Below are positions 1-9,653 of a stretch of 30,000 bases of DNA, piece after piece. Position 1 is the stretch's first letter, and each line of letters starts with the position of its first letter. Source of the DNA: Glandiceps talaboti (lineage: Eukaryota; Hemichordata; Enteropneusta; Spengelidae); assembly GCF_964340395.1 (NCBI RefSeq), contig NC_135571.1, positions 10,596,440-10,626,439 of the forward strand, given 5' to 3'. The position numbers and the translations under genes are program-made. The notes under the pieces are model-generated. The model saw only the letters and a program-made list of their open reading frames with translations. It did no database searches and was not told where the DNA came from.

Positions 1-14
1 AAAGCACTGTAGAG

Positions 15-107
15 TTATGTCACTTTATAATATAGAAGCAGTTCAATGGGTGCTATAAGTGTAGACAACAAGACAAGGAGAAAGGACAAAGCTACACCTT
101 CCATGGT
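15..107 (-). CDS. Probable last exon: transmembrane segment and stop
   Basis: An open frame on the minus strand encodes TMEGVALSFLLVLLSTLIAP and then IELLLYYKVT before a TAA at 15-17. VALSFLLVLLSTLIAPIELLLYY is long and hydrophobic enough to cross a membrane. Entry after CCACAG (108-113) would be phase 0, matching the exon at 1,343-1,456, but that acceptor has a poor pyrimidine tract. The frame stays open upstream to about 170 (VLLLIQTVFTIVPQ), so the exon may begin earlier and contain two membrane segments. The joined product would be about 68 residues or a little more. Family unknown. Confidence 0.4.
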   Translation of the reverse strand, partial: TMEGVALSFLLVLLSTLIAPIELLLYYKVT

Positions 108-157
108 CTGTGGTACTATTGTGAATACAGTTTGTATCAAGAGTAACACATTGGAAA

Positions 158-560
158 AATCTACCGGAGTTCCCTAGTCATTTTACTAGGATTCCCTACC
201 AGTGTGTTTGTTAAGGTTGGTAAGTAGGTAAAATCTACCCGAGTTCCCAGTCATTTTAACTGGGTTCCCTACTAGTGTGTTTGTTAAGGGTGGTAAGTAG
301 GTAAAATCCAACCGAGTTCCCAGTCATTTTACCAGGGTTCCCTACCAGTGTGTTTGTTAAGGGTAGTAAGTAGGTAAAATCTACCTGAGTTCTCCAGTTA
401 TTTTACCTGGGTTCCCTACTAGTGTGTTTGTTAAGGGTGGTAAGTAGGTAAAATCTACCCGAGTTCCCAGTCATTTTACCTGGGTTCCCTACTAGTGTGT
501 TTGTTAAGGGTGGTAAGTAGGTAAAATCTACTTGAGTTCTCCAGTTATTTTACCAGTGTT
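158..560 (+). repeat. 73-bp minisatellite, about 5.5 units
   Basis: The motif GTAAGTAGGTAAAATC recurs at 220, 293, 366, 440 and 513, giving a 73-74 bp period. Units also share GTGTGTTTGTTAAGGG and variants of CCCAGTCATTTTACCTGGG. Two unit types (CCCAGTCATTTT and CTCCAGTTATTTT) alternate in part. The array lies in the intron of the probable minus-strand membrane-protein gene. On the plus strand each unit holds a donor-like G|GTAAGT. Confidence 0.9.
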
Positions 561-1342
561 CTAAATCAACATTATAGTACATTGTACAGAAAGTCTTGTA
601 AGTTTCGCCAGATTTTTCCTTCTTCTGTTACTATGGTTCCCCTACCTTCATAAAAAACATTGAAAATATTGCTGCATAGTTTGACCACAGTTGTTATCAA
701 AAGTCTGATAAAACCAGAAAACCTCACAAAACCAACAACTTTCAAGGTATGTGGCTTTTATGATGACCAGTCCAGGGGTCAAGGCATTGTAACAAATAAA
801 TAAATAAAGGTATTTTGATCCGTTATTTGCAACAACGCCTTTAAATTTTCTACGCCCTGTACAACCACCTGTTGAACACAAAAGTTAAATCAATCTTACT
901 TTTAAATCGTGTTTAGACATGATAATGGTGGCATCACACAAACTCGGTATCAATAATCGACAGAAGGAAACCTCTAACAGTGTCAAGGTGCTAAAAAGTC
1001 TACAAAACTTTAAAACGTAATAAAACTGTCTATTAAATTTATCCCGTAACCGTAACAGTAACAGTTAGAAGATTAAGTGAAAGGTGAAATACTTTCTCTG
1101 TCGGCAGTTTATCAACAAATTTATACAATGTCAATATATACTGTCCTTGGTAAACTATCCTCTTTGTTTGCTTTTGAAAGTGAACGGAGAAAAACATCAC
1201 TTGAAAAACGCAAGATTTTCTCCTATCTAACATGTTTACATTGAGACTGTTTGCCAAGGTCATGAGTATGGTGTGAACCTTGTAAATACAAAACAACTTG
1301 TCGGGAGTGGCAATGAAAAAAAAACTTGGAAATAAAACTTAC
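561..1342. other. Non-coding, probable intron of the left-hand gene
   Basis: AT-rich sequence between the 73-bp array and exon 1. It contains a short AAATAAATAAATAAAGG run near 796 and a GTAACCGTAACAGTAACAG imperfect repeat near 1,046. Open frames here have no supporting splice sites or compositional signal. I see no RNA gene. Confidence 0.4.
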
Positions 1343-1456
1343 AGGTACCGCCACTATTTCATCTGTCGTGTCTACACCAGGATTGGTTATACCTGATGTA
1401 TTCCTGTGTTGTGGTTGCTGAACCATTTCAACATCATCTTTTCTGTTAGAAGCCAT
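1343..1456 (-). CDS. First coding exon of a probable small membrane protein gene
   Basis: The ATG at 1456 opens 38 codons, beginning MASNRKDDVEMVQQPQ, to a consensus donor CCT|GTAAGT in phase 0. The peptide is polar and acidic with no signal peptide, as expected for a cytosolic N-terminal tail. The promoter-like region just upstream (1,574-1,617) holds octamers and a DR1. A phase-compatible exon with a strong membrane segment and a stop lies at 15-107, so the gene would run leftwards with one 1.2-kb intron. I do not recognise the family. Confidence 0.5.
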
Positions 1457-1573
1457 AGCGTCACAGTAAAATTGCTCTTACAAAAAACCAACAGAAAGCC
1501 CTACCAGCTGAAGTAGCACGAACAAACTGATCAACAATGAATTCACAATAGGGTGGCTGGATTTAAAACTGTC

Positions 1574-1617
1574 ATTTGCATATCAATTGCTGACCTCTGA
1601 CCTCAACTTATTTGCAT
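1574..1617. promoter_or_regulatory. Two octamers flanking a DR1 nuclear-receptor element
   Basis: ATTTGCAT occurs at 1574-1581 and again at 1610-1617. Between them, TGACCTCTGACCT at 1591-1603 is a perfect direct repeat of TGACCT with a 1-bp gap (DR1, the RXR/HNF4/PPAR type). The module sits about 120-160 bp upstream of the ATG at 1456 on the minus strand. ATTTGCAT is the reverse form of the POU-factor octamer ATGCAAAT. Sites are exact matches; function is inferred. Confidence 0.5.
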
Positions 1618-2006
1618 AAAGTAAAAGCACACAGTATTCAAATAGGAAAGGAAGACAAAGGCATCACATCATGTCACTAAAAAACATAACAATGGGTCCA
1701 CCATTTTGTAGTACACAAAAAAAAACTATGAACTTGGTTTCCAAGTTATTATTGGGTATAACGTTGTTCACAAATATGTGTACATTTCACAAATTTCTTG
1801 TGTTGCTTTCTATGTTGTACTCTACCTAAGGTAGTCTTGTTAGCATTTAACACTGTCATGGTTTACTTTTGATGAGGAGGGAAATAAAAAACAAACAAAA
1901 ATAATATAATTATGGGATATCTATTCAAAAACTCATAGGTCAAAAACCTCTTTTTAACCCTTAAATTGGTATAACATTTGTTGAAAGGGGTAAAAAAGTT
2001 ACATAT

Positions 2007-2330
2007 CAGGGCTTGAAATTAACTTTTTTCTTTTTTAGTCCTAGTGGGCTACCAGTTTCAGAAATTGCTAGCCCAAGGATTGTGACCTGTAGTCCCATAT
2101 TCCTGAACTGAAAACAGATTTCCTCTATTGGAAATATTTGTATTAAAATACTTTCATGTCCATAAATCTTCCATCCTCATCACATAATCAGTGGTAACCT
2201 GAGTGGGCTATCACCTGCAAACTATAGTAGAATTATGAATTTTTTGTGTGTGTTTTCAGTTTGAAGTGCATTGACATAGCAAAACAAATGATGAAATATA
2301 CTTCTTGTGAAATCTGTATTTGAAGCCCTA
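2007..2330 (+). mobile_element. Dispersed repeat with CAGGGCTTGAAAT end (copy 1)
   Basis: It starts with CAGGGCTTGAAATTAAC and ends near TTTGAAGCCCTA, close to an inverted copy of the start. Internal motifs such as GCCCAAGGAT, TATTGGAAATAT and CTGAGTGGGCTA recur in the same order at 26,674-26,969. The length (about 320 bp), the inverted ends and the absence of an open frame suggest a short non-autonomous DNA element. No clear target duplication is seen for this copy. Confidence 0.6.
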
Positions 2331-3600
2331 CTCCCACCCCACCCTACCCCCAAATACAGATAAGGAACCTCCCAAAATATAGGTATTAAGAGTGATATTT
2401 TTATGGTTTTTTTTTACACTGATGTATTTTAACTTTTGAATTTCACATAAAGGAATGGGAAACAGATTTCAGTTCCTTTTTTTTTATTTTGAGACATTTT
2501 TAGTGAACATTTTTGAGTACACTGCGATTTACAATAACCTCAACATACATGGGAAATGTAGACCATGTACTACAGCGCCCTCATACTACACAGTAACACT
2601 GTTTGACTTTTCTTTTCCCCACTTAGAATATTACAGCGCCCTCATGGTCAACAACTTGAAATACTTTCTTTTTTTATACAACTACATTTGTAATTATACT
2701 ATAGCGTTTACCTAGCTAGCAACACACGCCTCTACATTGCTCTATTTCTGAAGAAGGCGTTCTGTGTAAAGCCAAAATGTTGAATTAAAGATACTTCTTA
2801 ATCCTATATGAAAACTCATGTCTTGTTCATTATTAAACTTGTTACTTTCCTCAAGACTTGGCTTTTCACAGTGTGTACATCACTCTGTAGTTGGACTGGT
2901 CTTAGCTCCATATCATAAACACAACAAAATAGTAATAAGTTGAAACCATGATTCATTGGAGAGTTGATTTTAGGGTATAGACCCAAAACTCAATTTGATT
3001 GAATTTTTTGTACCATACTATATATGTATCGGTACACAAATGTGTTTAACCACAGGTGATTCATGACTGTTCAGGGTGGACAACATTAAAGTGGCAATAT
3101 GGATATTGATTTACAAACAAGGACTTGGTATACGTTGTTTCACATTGATTTCTCAAGTAGGAAGCCATGATAAAATTACCTTTTAAATTAAAAATCCAAA
3201 ATAAATACCCAATCCTCATCCATATACTGCAGCCAGTTTAAACTTTAAGAATATACCACTGTATCTAACAAAACAGTTGTGCTAAAAAACCAAACAGTTT
3301 TAAAAAACCAAAACAGTTTTAAAAAAAGCAAATTTTTAAAAAATGCAAACAGTTTTAAAAAAACAAAACAGTTTTGTTACAGCTAGTGCAGCTTTTGGGT
3401 ACATGTAATCAGTTAGTGATCTCCTCAACTGATTCCGATGAAATCCGACATGTCACGAAAGCATATCATTGACCTATATATCACATGACCTTGAGTGATA
3501 AAGGAGGTAGGGGTAAAGGTATGTATATGTGTATATAGGTTGGTATTAGCCAGCAGTGCCACACCAGCAGTGCCACGCCACACCACACACTAATTAATCA
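2331..3600. other. Non-coding intergenic DNA
   Basis: AT-rich, without supported exons. It contains two GCGCCCTCAT motifs (around 2,574 and 2,635), a T-rich tract near 2,408, a degenerate 20-25 bp tandem of AAACAGTTTTAAAAAA at about 3,268-3,375, and a CAGCAGTGCCACACCAC pair near 3,551-3,580. Confidence 0.4.
2735..2800 (+). mobile_element. Possible retroelement 3' end remnant
   Basis: TTCTGAAGAAGGCGTTCTG, then AAAGCCAAAATGTTGAATTA and AAAGATAC, resemble the CTGAAGAAGGC...GAAACGTTGAATAAA type of tail I recall from dispersed invertebrate retroelements. The spacing also suggests a decayed hammerhead-like core (CTGAAGA, a GGC/GCC stem, then AAAA where GAAA is expected). No flanking coding part is seen. 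Confidence 0.25.
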
Positions 3601-3642
3601 CTCTCAGTATCTGTCAGTGACAGTACGTGTATTTTGACTCGT

Positions 3643-3668
3643 ATGCAAATACTGGTAACCTTAGCAAC
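3643..3668 (+). promoter_or_regulatory. Octamer plus X-box (RFX site)
   Basis: ATGCAAAT at 3643-3650 is a perfect POU octamer. Four bases on, GTAACCTTAGCAAC at 3655-3668 fits the X-box GTNRCC-N(0-3)-RGYAAC exactly, the site RFX factors use at many ciliary gene promoters. It lies 110 bp upstream of the first-exon candidate at 3,778. Confidence 0.55.
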
Positions 3669-3777
3669 GAATGGAGTGGTTTATTTCATTTGTAGAAAAG
3701 ATTACTGTTATAGAAGTGTAGTTGATAAAATTTATTAAGAGTATACTTTTTTGGATAAAATAAATAAATGTGTTTCC

Positions 3778-3799
3778 ATGGCAACAGAAAATAAGGAAG
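3778..3799 (+). CDS. Candidate tiny first coding exon behind the X-box
   Basis: ATGGCAACAGAAAATAAGG encodes MATENKE and ends, in phase 1, at a strong donor G|GTAAGT at 3800. The start codon sits inside GTTTCCATGGCAAC (3772-3785), itself one base from a palindromic X-box. A short exon cannot be proved by composition. The case rests on the ATG, the strong donor and the RFX site. Protein unknown; a ciliary role is inferred only from the promoter. Confidence 0.4.
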
Positions 3800-3932
3800 G
3801 TAAGTCATGATTTGATTTGATTTTACCTTTTCAATTGTTTTTATTTTTGAAAACTACTGCTTCGACCCCAAAAACATACAAAATGTCGGTCAGAATACTC
3901 TGTTCTGTGATAGTTTGATGAAATATTTACAG

Positions 3933-3967
3933 ACATGACTGGGGAAAGAAAACAGACATACATGAAG
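3933..3967 (+). CDS. Candidate second exon of the X-box gene
   Basis: After ATATTTACAG, entry in phase 1 reads D then MTGERKQTYMK, ending phase 0 at a weak donor AAG|GTCAAG. It bridges the phases of 3,778-3,799 and 7,761-7,834 exactly. The frame stays open past this donor to a TGA near 4,041, so the exon could use another weak donor or be spurious. Confidence 0.22.
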
Positions 3968-3969
3968 GT

Positions 3970-5723
3970 CAAGAATACAAAGAATTCCTTATCTTTTTGT
4001 TTTAAATGTTTCAAAAATGTTGAGGTCAGAGAATTAAACTGAGGTTGGTCGTGTTATCGGAAACTGGCATAAATGATAAAGAAGGGTTCTTGCTAGAAAA
4101 CTTGCACTTAGTCAATTAATACGAGTACATGTATCATATATACATGTATTAGACATGGCTTTGTGAAAAATTGTATACAGGTAAAATCTTAGTCTGTAAG
4201 GTATGCAGTGACGGTGCGCCCTCACACATCGGTAAACCCAGTGAGAGAAGGCCAATGAGGGCAGACGACACAACATATCTTACAGTTAGTAAACTATGTG
4301 AATGTCAGGTTCCCCATGGCATAATATAGTTAGGACACAGATCAAATGACTAAAGAACACATCCAATACAGTGTATCAACTCATTTAACTAGAGATCTTA
4401 GCAATATGGCTAAAGAACACATCACACAAAAATTCAAGTTGGGAACTCCAGTAAAATGACTGGGGAACTCCGGTACATTTTAAATCTTTACTAACCAAAT
4501 CAAAACAAAACAAAAGCAAGTATTTCACAAGATGACTCCGTGAGCAGTAACACCCTCTATAGTTGCTGGTTGAAGATCTAGAAGGGAAATTTTTTGGCTA
4601 TTTTTGTTATCAAGGGTCTGAAATAGTTTCATGAGGGTACTTAAAACAAAAACAACAGTTTAGTACACGTATTGTATTTTTTGTACCTTGATGAGGCTTG
4701 ACGCAACAACATCACCAAATTCAAATATTACAATTCAATCACTTGAATAAATTTTTTTTTGCTTCTTTTTAACTCATCATCAATAAATCTTTTACCAAAA
4801 CTCATCTTATTAATTGGAATTGTATGATTAAAATAAACATTTGAAAACAATTAATCACCTCTGTTTCAAACAGCGTAATGCATAACGTCAAAATCTAGAC
4901 ATATTTTTGTGTCATATGTTACAGCTGCTACCATTAATCCCAACTAACAGCTATATTTACTTGTGTACTTTGCAAAAAAAAGTGCTAAATCAGTATTTTT
5001 TGAATACATCTTTACCTTAATTTATCAGATTTCCTAAAATCATGGAAAAACTTTAGCAAAAAAGGCTTGAAACTATGATAACAGTTTGAAACAATTTGTT
5101 AAAAAACAACCCATCCTAATTAAAGTAGCTTTTCTTGTTTTTTTTTGTCTGCAAAATTAATTGAAAACATTGCAAAGGACTGTGTGTGAATAGGACCAGA
5201 TTTCAAAGTGTATGCGTTTTACTATTTTTGTAAAAACTTTGCTAGTTAAGAATTTTGAACTGATTTTTTGATAAAACTAAAGCTATATATATATTATCTG
5301 TATCATTATTCCAATATTTTGCCACTCCCTAACGTATATAGGTCAAAACAAGAACTTTAAATTCCAATGTAAACTTGGTAGTTTTAATTCTTTTACGACG
5401 TGGCTGTATCCATAGTAACAACATCATTTACAAACATGCTAAATAGAGTTGGCAAAATGCCATAAATAGTATGAAAGGCAAAAATCAATGTGGCATGTAG
5501 CCATAATATTTCATCCACAAAAATTTCATAAAACATAATAGCTAAACTTATTGATTTTGAAATTTTTTTTCCCCTTCTATTTGTGATATTTGTGTTTACC
5601 AACATGGACACTTTTAACAAGATTTTGAGATGTACAACACAAAGATTTATAAAATAATGAAAGTTTTATATGTTCAAAATTACCACAATTTTAGTTTACA
5701 TTTCAAACATTTTACATGTATAT
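3970..5723. other. Non-coding, AT-rich
   Basis: I see no convincing exon. It contains a near-palindrome of TACATGTAT around 4,125-4,150, two CTAAAGAACACATC motifs (4,351 and 4,411), the 73-bp-unit fragment, and many A or T runs. A 75-codon open frame on the minus strand (5,393-5,620) lacks splice or promoter support. Confidence 0.4.
4441..4484 (-). repeat. Isolated copy of part of the 73-bp minisatellite unit
   Basis: GTAAAATGACTGGGGAACTC with flanking GGGAACTCCA and CCGGTACATTTTAAA closely matches the reverse complement of the array at 158-560, nearly 4 kb away. It is a single diverged copy, not an array. Confidence 0.6.
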
Positions 5724-6000
5724 CATGTATGTATGTATGTATGTATGTATGTATGTATGTATGTATGTATGTATGTATGTATGTATGTATGTATGTATGT
5801 ATGTATGTATGTATGTATATCATGTATGTATGTATGTATGTATGTATGTATGTATGTATGTATGTATGCATGTATGTATGTATGTATCATTGTATGTATG
5901 TATGTATGTATGTATGTATGTATGTATGTATGTATGTATGTATGTATGTATGTATGTATGTATGTATGTATGTATGTATGTATGTATCATTGTATGTATG

Positions 6001-6030
<30 letters not shown>
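5724..6030 (+). repeat. (ATGT)n microsatellite, about 300 bp
   Basis: Near-perfect ATGT repeats with a few interruptions (ATATC at 5,818, ATGC at 5,868, ATCATT at 5,887 and 5,987). It is open in several frames on both strands only because the tetramer has no stop codon in some registers; it is not coding. Confidence 0.95.
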
Positions 6031-6032
<2 letters not shown>

Positions 6033-6342
6033 GAATGCTACTACACATATGTACAAAAAACTATGACATGTATGTTATACGTTCTGTACGTGTTTATAGA
6101 CCTGAATGTGGTTTTTTAGCACAAAATGCCAATGGCATGACAACTATAAAACTGACTGTTTGCACGTAGAACGTTTCAGCTGGTGCATTTTGTACATGTG
6201 TATTTACTTTATGCTTAGTTATTTGGTATGACAAATGATCAGTCAACATTCCTGTGGTGTGTGGTGCATGTGAAACATCATTGTTAGAAATCAATAGTGG
6301 TTTCATTTATTTGGAGAACTGAATGGAATAGAAATAAGAGAC

Positions 6343-6344
6343 AT

Positions 6345-6394
<50 letters not shown>

Positions 6395-6525
6395 ACAAAA
6401 GAGAGAAAGAGAGAGAGGTAAAGAGAAAGGGAGAGAGCAAGAGAGAGAGAAAGAGAAAGAAAAAGAGAAAGAAAGAGAGTGAAAGAGAGAGAGAGAGAAA
6501 GAGAGAGAATGGGGCAAGAGAATAA
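6343..6525 (+). repeat. GA-rich microsatellite
   Basis: A nearly pure (GA)n tract of about 50 bp is followed by a purine-only stretch of GAGA, GAAA and AAGA mixtures. The opposite strand is all pyrimidine. It is low complexity, with no coding content despite open frames. Confidence 0.95.
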
Positions 6526-7760
6526 AAGAAAAACCAAGATTGACAAAAGGAGAAACAAATACAGAAAGAATTCTGCCAAGAGTGATACTAAAAGAGTCAG
6601 TGATAGATGAAGTCTTTCACCACTTTATTTATAACTAACCATCCAACATTCATATTTACTTTGATGTACAAATAACATTTCCTGGAAAAATGCACAAGTA
6701 TTTGAGACCATTAACGTTATCTTAAAACACTGGATGTGACAAGTCATAAAATATGACTCCAAATCAATGTAGTCTTACGGCTATTTGTATCTATAATCTG
6801 TCTGTCTAAAGACGTCAATTCACTGTGATGTCATAACTTGTTTATTACAGCAATGTAGTTGATTCCATCCTACGCAAAAGTCTATTACGTGACTAGCATT
6901 GGTAATTAACCAAATTAATGCAATTTCCGGAACTACAGTAATCAACACGATCTTTGCCTGTATTACTATTGGCTGACAGTCACTTTACTGTGGGTATTTT
7001 GATCAACTCTAAGTGTGTTATAGACAGCAATTGAGTTATATGTAGTTGTTTGAATTATAAATCGGATGAACTAAAAATAAATCTCAAACCATAAAAAATG
7101 TCTGGGATATGTACACTTTTCTTTACACTTGTCTTTTTATGGTAGTATGCCGTCACATACTGTAATTAATCTGTGATTGCTTACAGGTAACGGAGAATTC
7201 AAGCTTTCAAAATAATATCTTAGAAAATTTTATGACACTTTGGAAATAGTTAGGAATTGCCACTGTGCAAACTGTTCACTTGGCTACATTTGTAAACCTG
7301 ACTACCAAGCATAGAAGTAACATTTGAGTCTTGCTTTCCATGTAACAAAGAATATCATGGTTTCCAGGCCACGCAATCTCAGAATAAACTGAAACTTTTA
7401 AAAACAAATCAACAGATTTACTGACTCAAACAAAGAGTTAGTTCATGATTTTTTAATATTATACACACAGTAGTACCACTGTAATAAAAAAAATAGTCAA
7501 TTGACTTTCCGCTGTAAAAATATTTTATGTTCCAAAGTATCTACCAGGTTTTCCTACAACTAAAATATTATATATTTACACACGCTGTAATTTATTAGAA
7601 TGTTTGTCCAAAAAATTCCAAATCCTCTCAGTTGAGATCTGGTGCTCTGAAGGAGGCATACTAACGATATTATACACGTATGCGAGTTATGGTAAGAGTG
7701 ATTTATGTATACCCAGATTAAATTCTGGCTGAACAAATAAATGCTATTCTTAAATTTCAG
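6526..7760. other. Non-coding, probable intron
   Basis: AT-rich sequence up to the acceptor at 7,760. It holds a GACGTC core at 6,812 and a TGATGTCA motif at 6,828, but no exon I can support. Confidence 0.35.
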
Positions 7761-7834
7761 AATATTTCCACCAAAATTCTACCTAGAAATTGGCTCTTCA
7801 AGAAACACTATCAGATAGTCCGTCAAGTCTACAG
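7761..7834 (+). CDS. Candidate exon whose 3' end seeds the 59-bp array
   Basis: The acceptor is TTCTTAAATTTCAG and the donor CTACAG|GTAGGC. The 74-nt exon is open in one frame, phase 0 to 2, and reads NISTKILPRNWLFKKHYQIV then RQVY. The basic-aromatic peptide is not one I recognise. The last 19 nt and the donor are repeated every 59 bp downstream, as in SWSAP1, which supports this being a genuine exon junction. Reading through the first donor meets a stop at once (AGG TAG). Confidence 0.45.
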
Positions 7835-8437
7835 GTAGGCTACAGTTAGGAGAGCTGAAATAGTGTAGTAGTGTTAGTCCTTCAAGAGTACAGGTAGGCT
7901 ACAGTTAGGATAGCTGAAATAGTGTAGTAGTGTTAGTCCTTCAAGACTACAGGTAGACTGCAGTTAGGATAGCTGAAATAGTGTAGTAGTGTTAGTCCTT
8001 CAAGTCTACAGGTAGGCTACAGTTAGGATAGCTGAAATAGTGTAGTAGTGTTAGTCCTTCAAGTCTACAAGTAGGCTACAGTTTGGATAGCTGAAATAGT
8101 GTAGTAGTGTTAGTCCTTCAAGTCTACAGGTAGGCTACAGTTAGGATAACAGAAACAGTGTAGTAGTGTTAGTCCTTCAAGTCTACAGGTAGGCTACAGT
8201 TAGGATAGCTGAAATAGTGTAGTAGTGTTAGTACTTCAAGTCTACAGGTAGGCTACAGTTAGGATAGCTGAAATAGTGTAGTAGTGTTAGTCCTTCAAGA
8301 CTACAGGTAGGCTACAGTTAGGATAACAGAAATAGTGTAGTAGTGTTAGTACTTCAAGTCTACAGGTAGGCTACAGTTAGGATAGTTGAAATAGTGTAGT
8401 AGTGTTAGTCCTTCAAGACTACAGGTAGGTAGTCTGG
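7816..8437 (+). repeat. 59-bp minisatellite, about 10.5 units, exon end plus 5' splice site
   Basis: CTACAG|GTAGG-type junctions end at 7834, 7893, 7952, 8011, 8070, 8129, 8188, 8247, 8306, 8365 and 8424, an exact 59-bp period. The unit is AGTCCTTCAAGTCTACAG followed by GTAGGCTACAGTTAGGATAG and CTGAAATAGTGTAGTAGTGTT. Copies are very similar; a few have GACTACAG, ACTTCAAG or GATAACAGAAA. One copy (8070) has lost the G before GT. Confidence 0.95.
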
Positions 8438-8524
8438 GTGCCCACTGTGGTACTAACCCTACATGTGTAGGATCTATGGTTTGACCACAACACTAAACAT
8501 TACATATTAACTTTTGCTCTTTAG

Positions 8525-8627
8525 TTTCCTGTCCGGCATTGGGTCAATGACCCCAATGAATCATCCTTTGTTACTGTCACGCTCACATTACCAACACATG
8601 ACATTGTGATTATTTCAAATAAACAAT
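8525..8627 (+). CDS. Candidate exon, two possible frames
   Basis: A good acceptor (ACTTTTGCTCTTTAG) precedes it. Joined in phase to 7,761-7,834 it reads SFLSGIGSMTPMNHPLLL and ends with TGA at 8,607-8,609, nine bases before AATAAA (8,618), which would make a last exon. In phase 0 it instead reads FPVRHWVNDPNESSFVTVTL then TLPTHDIVIISNKQ and could splice at T|GTAAAC to the exon at 9,072. The second frame looks more like protein, the first fits the upstream phase. I cannot decide between them. Confidence 0.35.
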
Positions 8628-9071
8628 GTAAACACATAACATATTGATCTCCAGGGATTAGTCAATAAACCCCATACAAATTGTGTTTTAAGGTATGCAA
8701 GTAACAATTCTGAAGTTAACAACCTCACTTTTGATTAAACATGTAGCTGGTTTCTAAGAATTGTTTTTCTTAAAGTTGCAAATAGAACATTTTTTGGAAA
8801 TATTATGTTAGTTATAATGACTGACTCATAATACAATACAACCAGAACAGTATTATTGCATCACCTGTTGGTAAACATATTTGTGTAGCAGTACACATGA
8901 TAATATGGGATGTACAATAAATCCCATCAAATTCATTTATGGGTCCGTACCCACAAATCAGCAACGCCAACGAATCACAATATAAACTTATTACTACATG
9001 TACATGTAGATAAAACAGACCCCAAATTGACATGTATAATCTCTAATTATTGGTATTTTGACAATTTTCAG

Positions 9072-9127
9072 TGAATACATTTTTGGTTTGTCCGGATGCT
9101 AACATGGTCTACTCTCTAAACCATGGA
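9072..9127 (+). CDS. Weak candidate exon
   Basis: A strong acceptor (GGTATTTTGACAATTTTCAG) is followed, in phase 1, by NTFLVCPDANMVYSLNHG up to a weak donor GGA|GTAAAA. It is phase-compatible with the alternative reading of 8,525-8,627. No family recognised. Confidence 0.25.
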
Positions 9128-9439
9128 GTAAAACATATATTTGTCTGAGATGCTCAGAAATTTCATTGTTAAAAGTAGATTTTCAACATACTGTGTATTC
9201 TATTACAGCCATTTTTTGAGTCAGTTTAAAGGGACAGAAGCTGAGTTCATGTTTGGGGGATAATTTTTTCTGCATATTACATACTGGTGATCATTGCAAT
9301 ACAGTACATGTAGCTGGCCTTCTTTTACTAACAGACTGGCCTTCTAAGTTTGTCCTTAGATTACTTTCAACTACATATATGTGTGCATACTTGCACTTCA
9401 AGTACAAATATCTTTACCCTTCTGAAGTACTTTGATGAT

Positions 9440-9515
9440 GTAAAATTCCTTGAATTCTAAGGAAATCCACTTAATGGTATAAAATTCCTTGAATTGAAAG
9501 GAAATTGAGTGGATG
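9440..9515 (+). repeat. Short tandem duplication
   Basis: AAAATTCCTTGAATTCTAAG and AAAATTCCTTGAATTGAAAG lie 40 bp apart, each followed by GAAAT. Each copy is also partly self-complementary (AATTCCTTGAATT with AAGGAAAT). Confidence 0.6.
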
Positions 9516-9653
9516 GTAGGATATTAAGTTGAATATGAACTTGATCAGTCCTACGAGGTTGTTGCTTAGAACTCATGCTGTCCTGACCTAGAAAAGGAAA
9601 TATACCTTTAAGTGTCCTCAGTTCGAATTTCAAGCCATATGACATTGTGCACT

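Noticed and set aside
5393-5620. 75-codon minus-strand hydrophobic frame
   Set aside because: AT-rich, no acceptor, donor or promoter signal; hydrophobic residues are expected from T-rich codons.
5630-6119. Several overlapping open frames on both strands encoding MYVC- or HTYI-type repeats
   Set aside because: They are translations of an (ATGT)n microsatellite, with no start context, splicing or composition to support coding.
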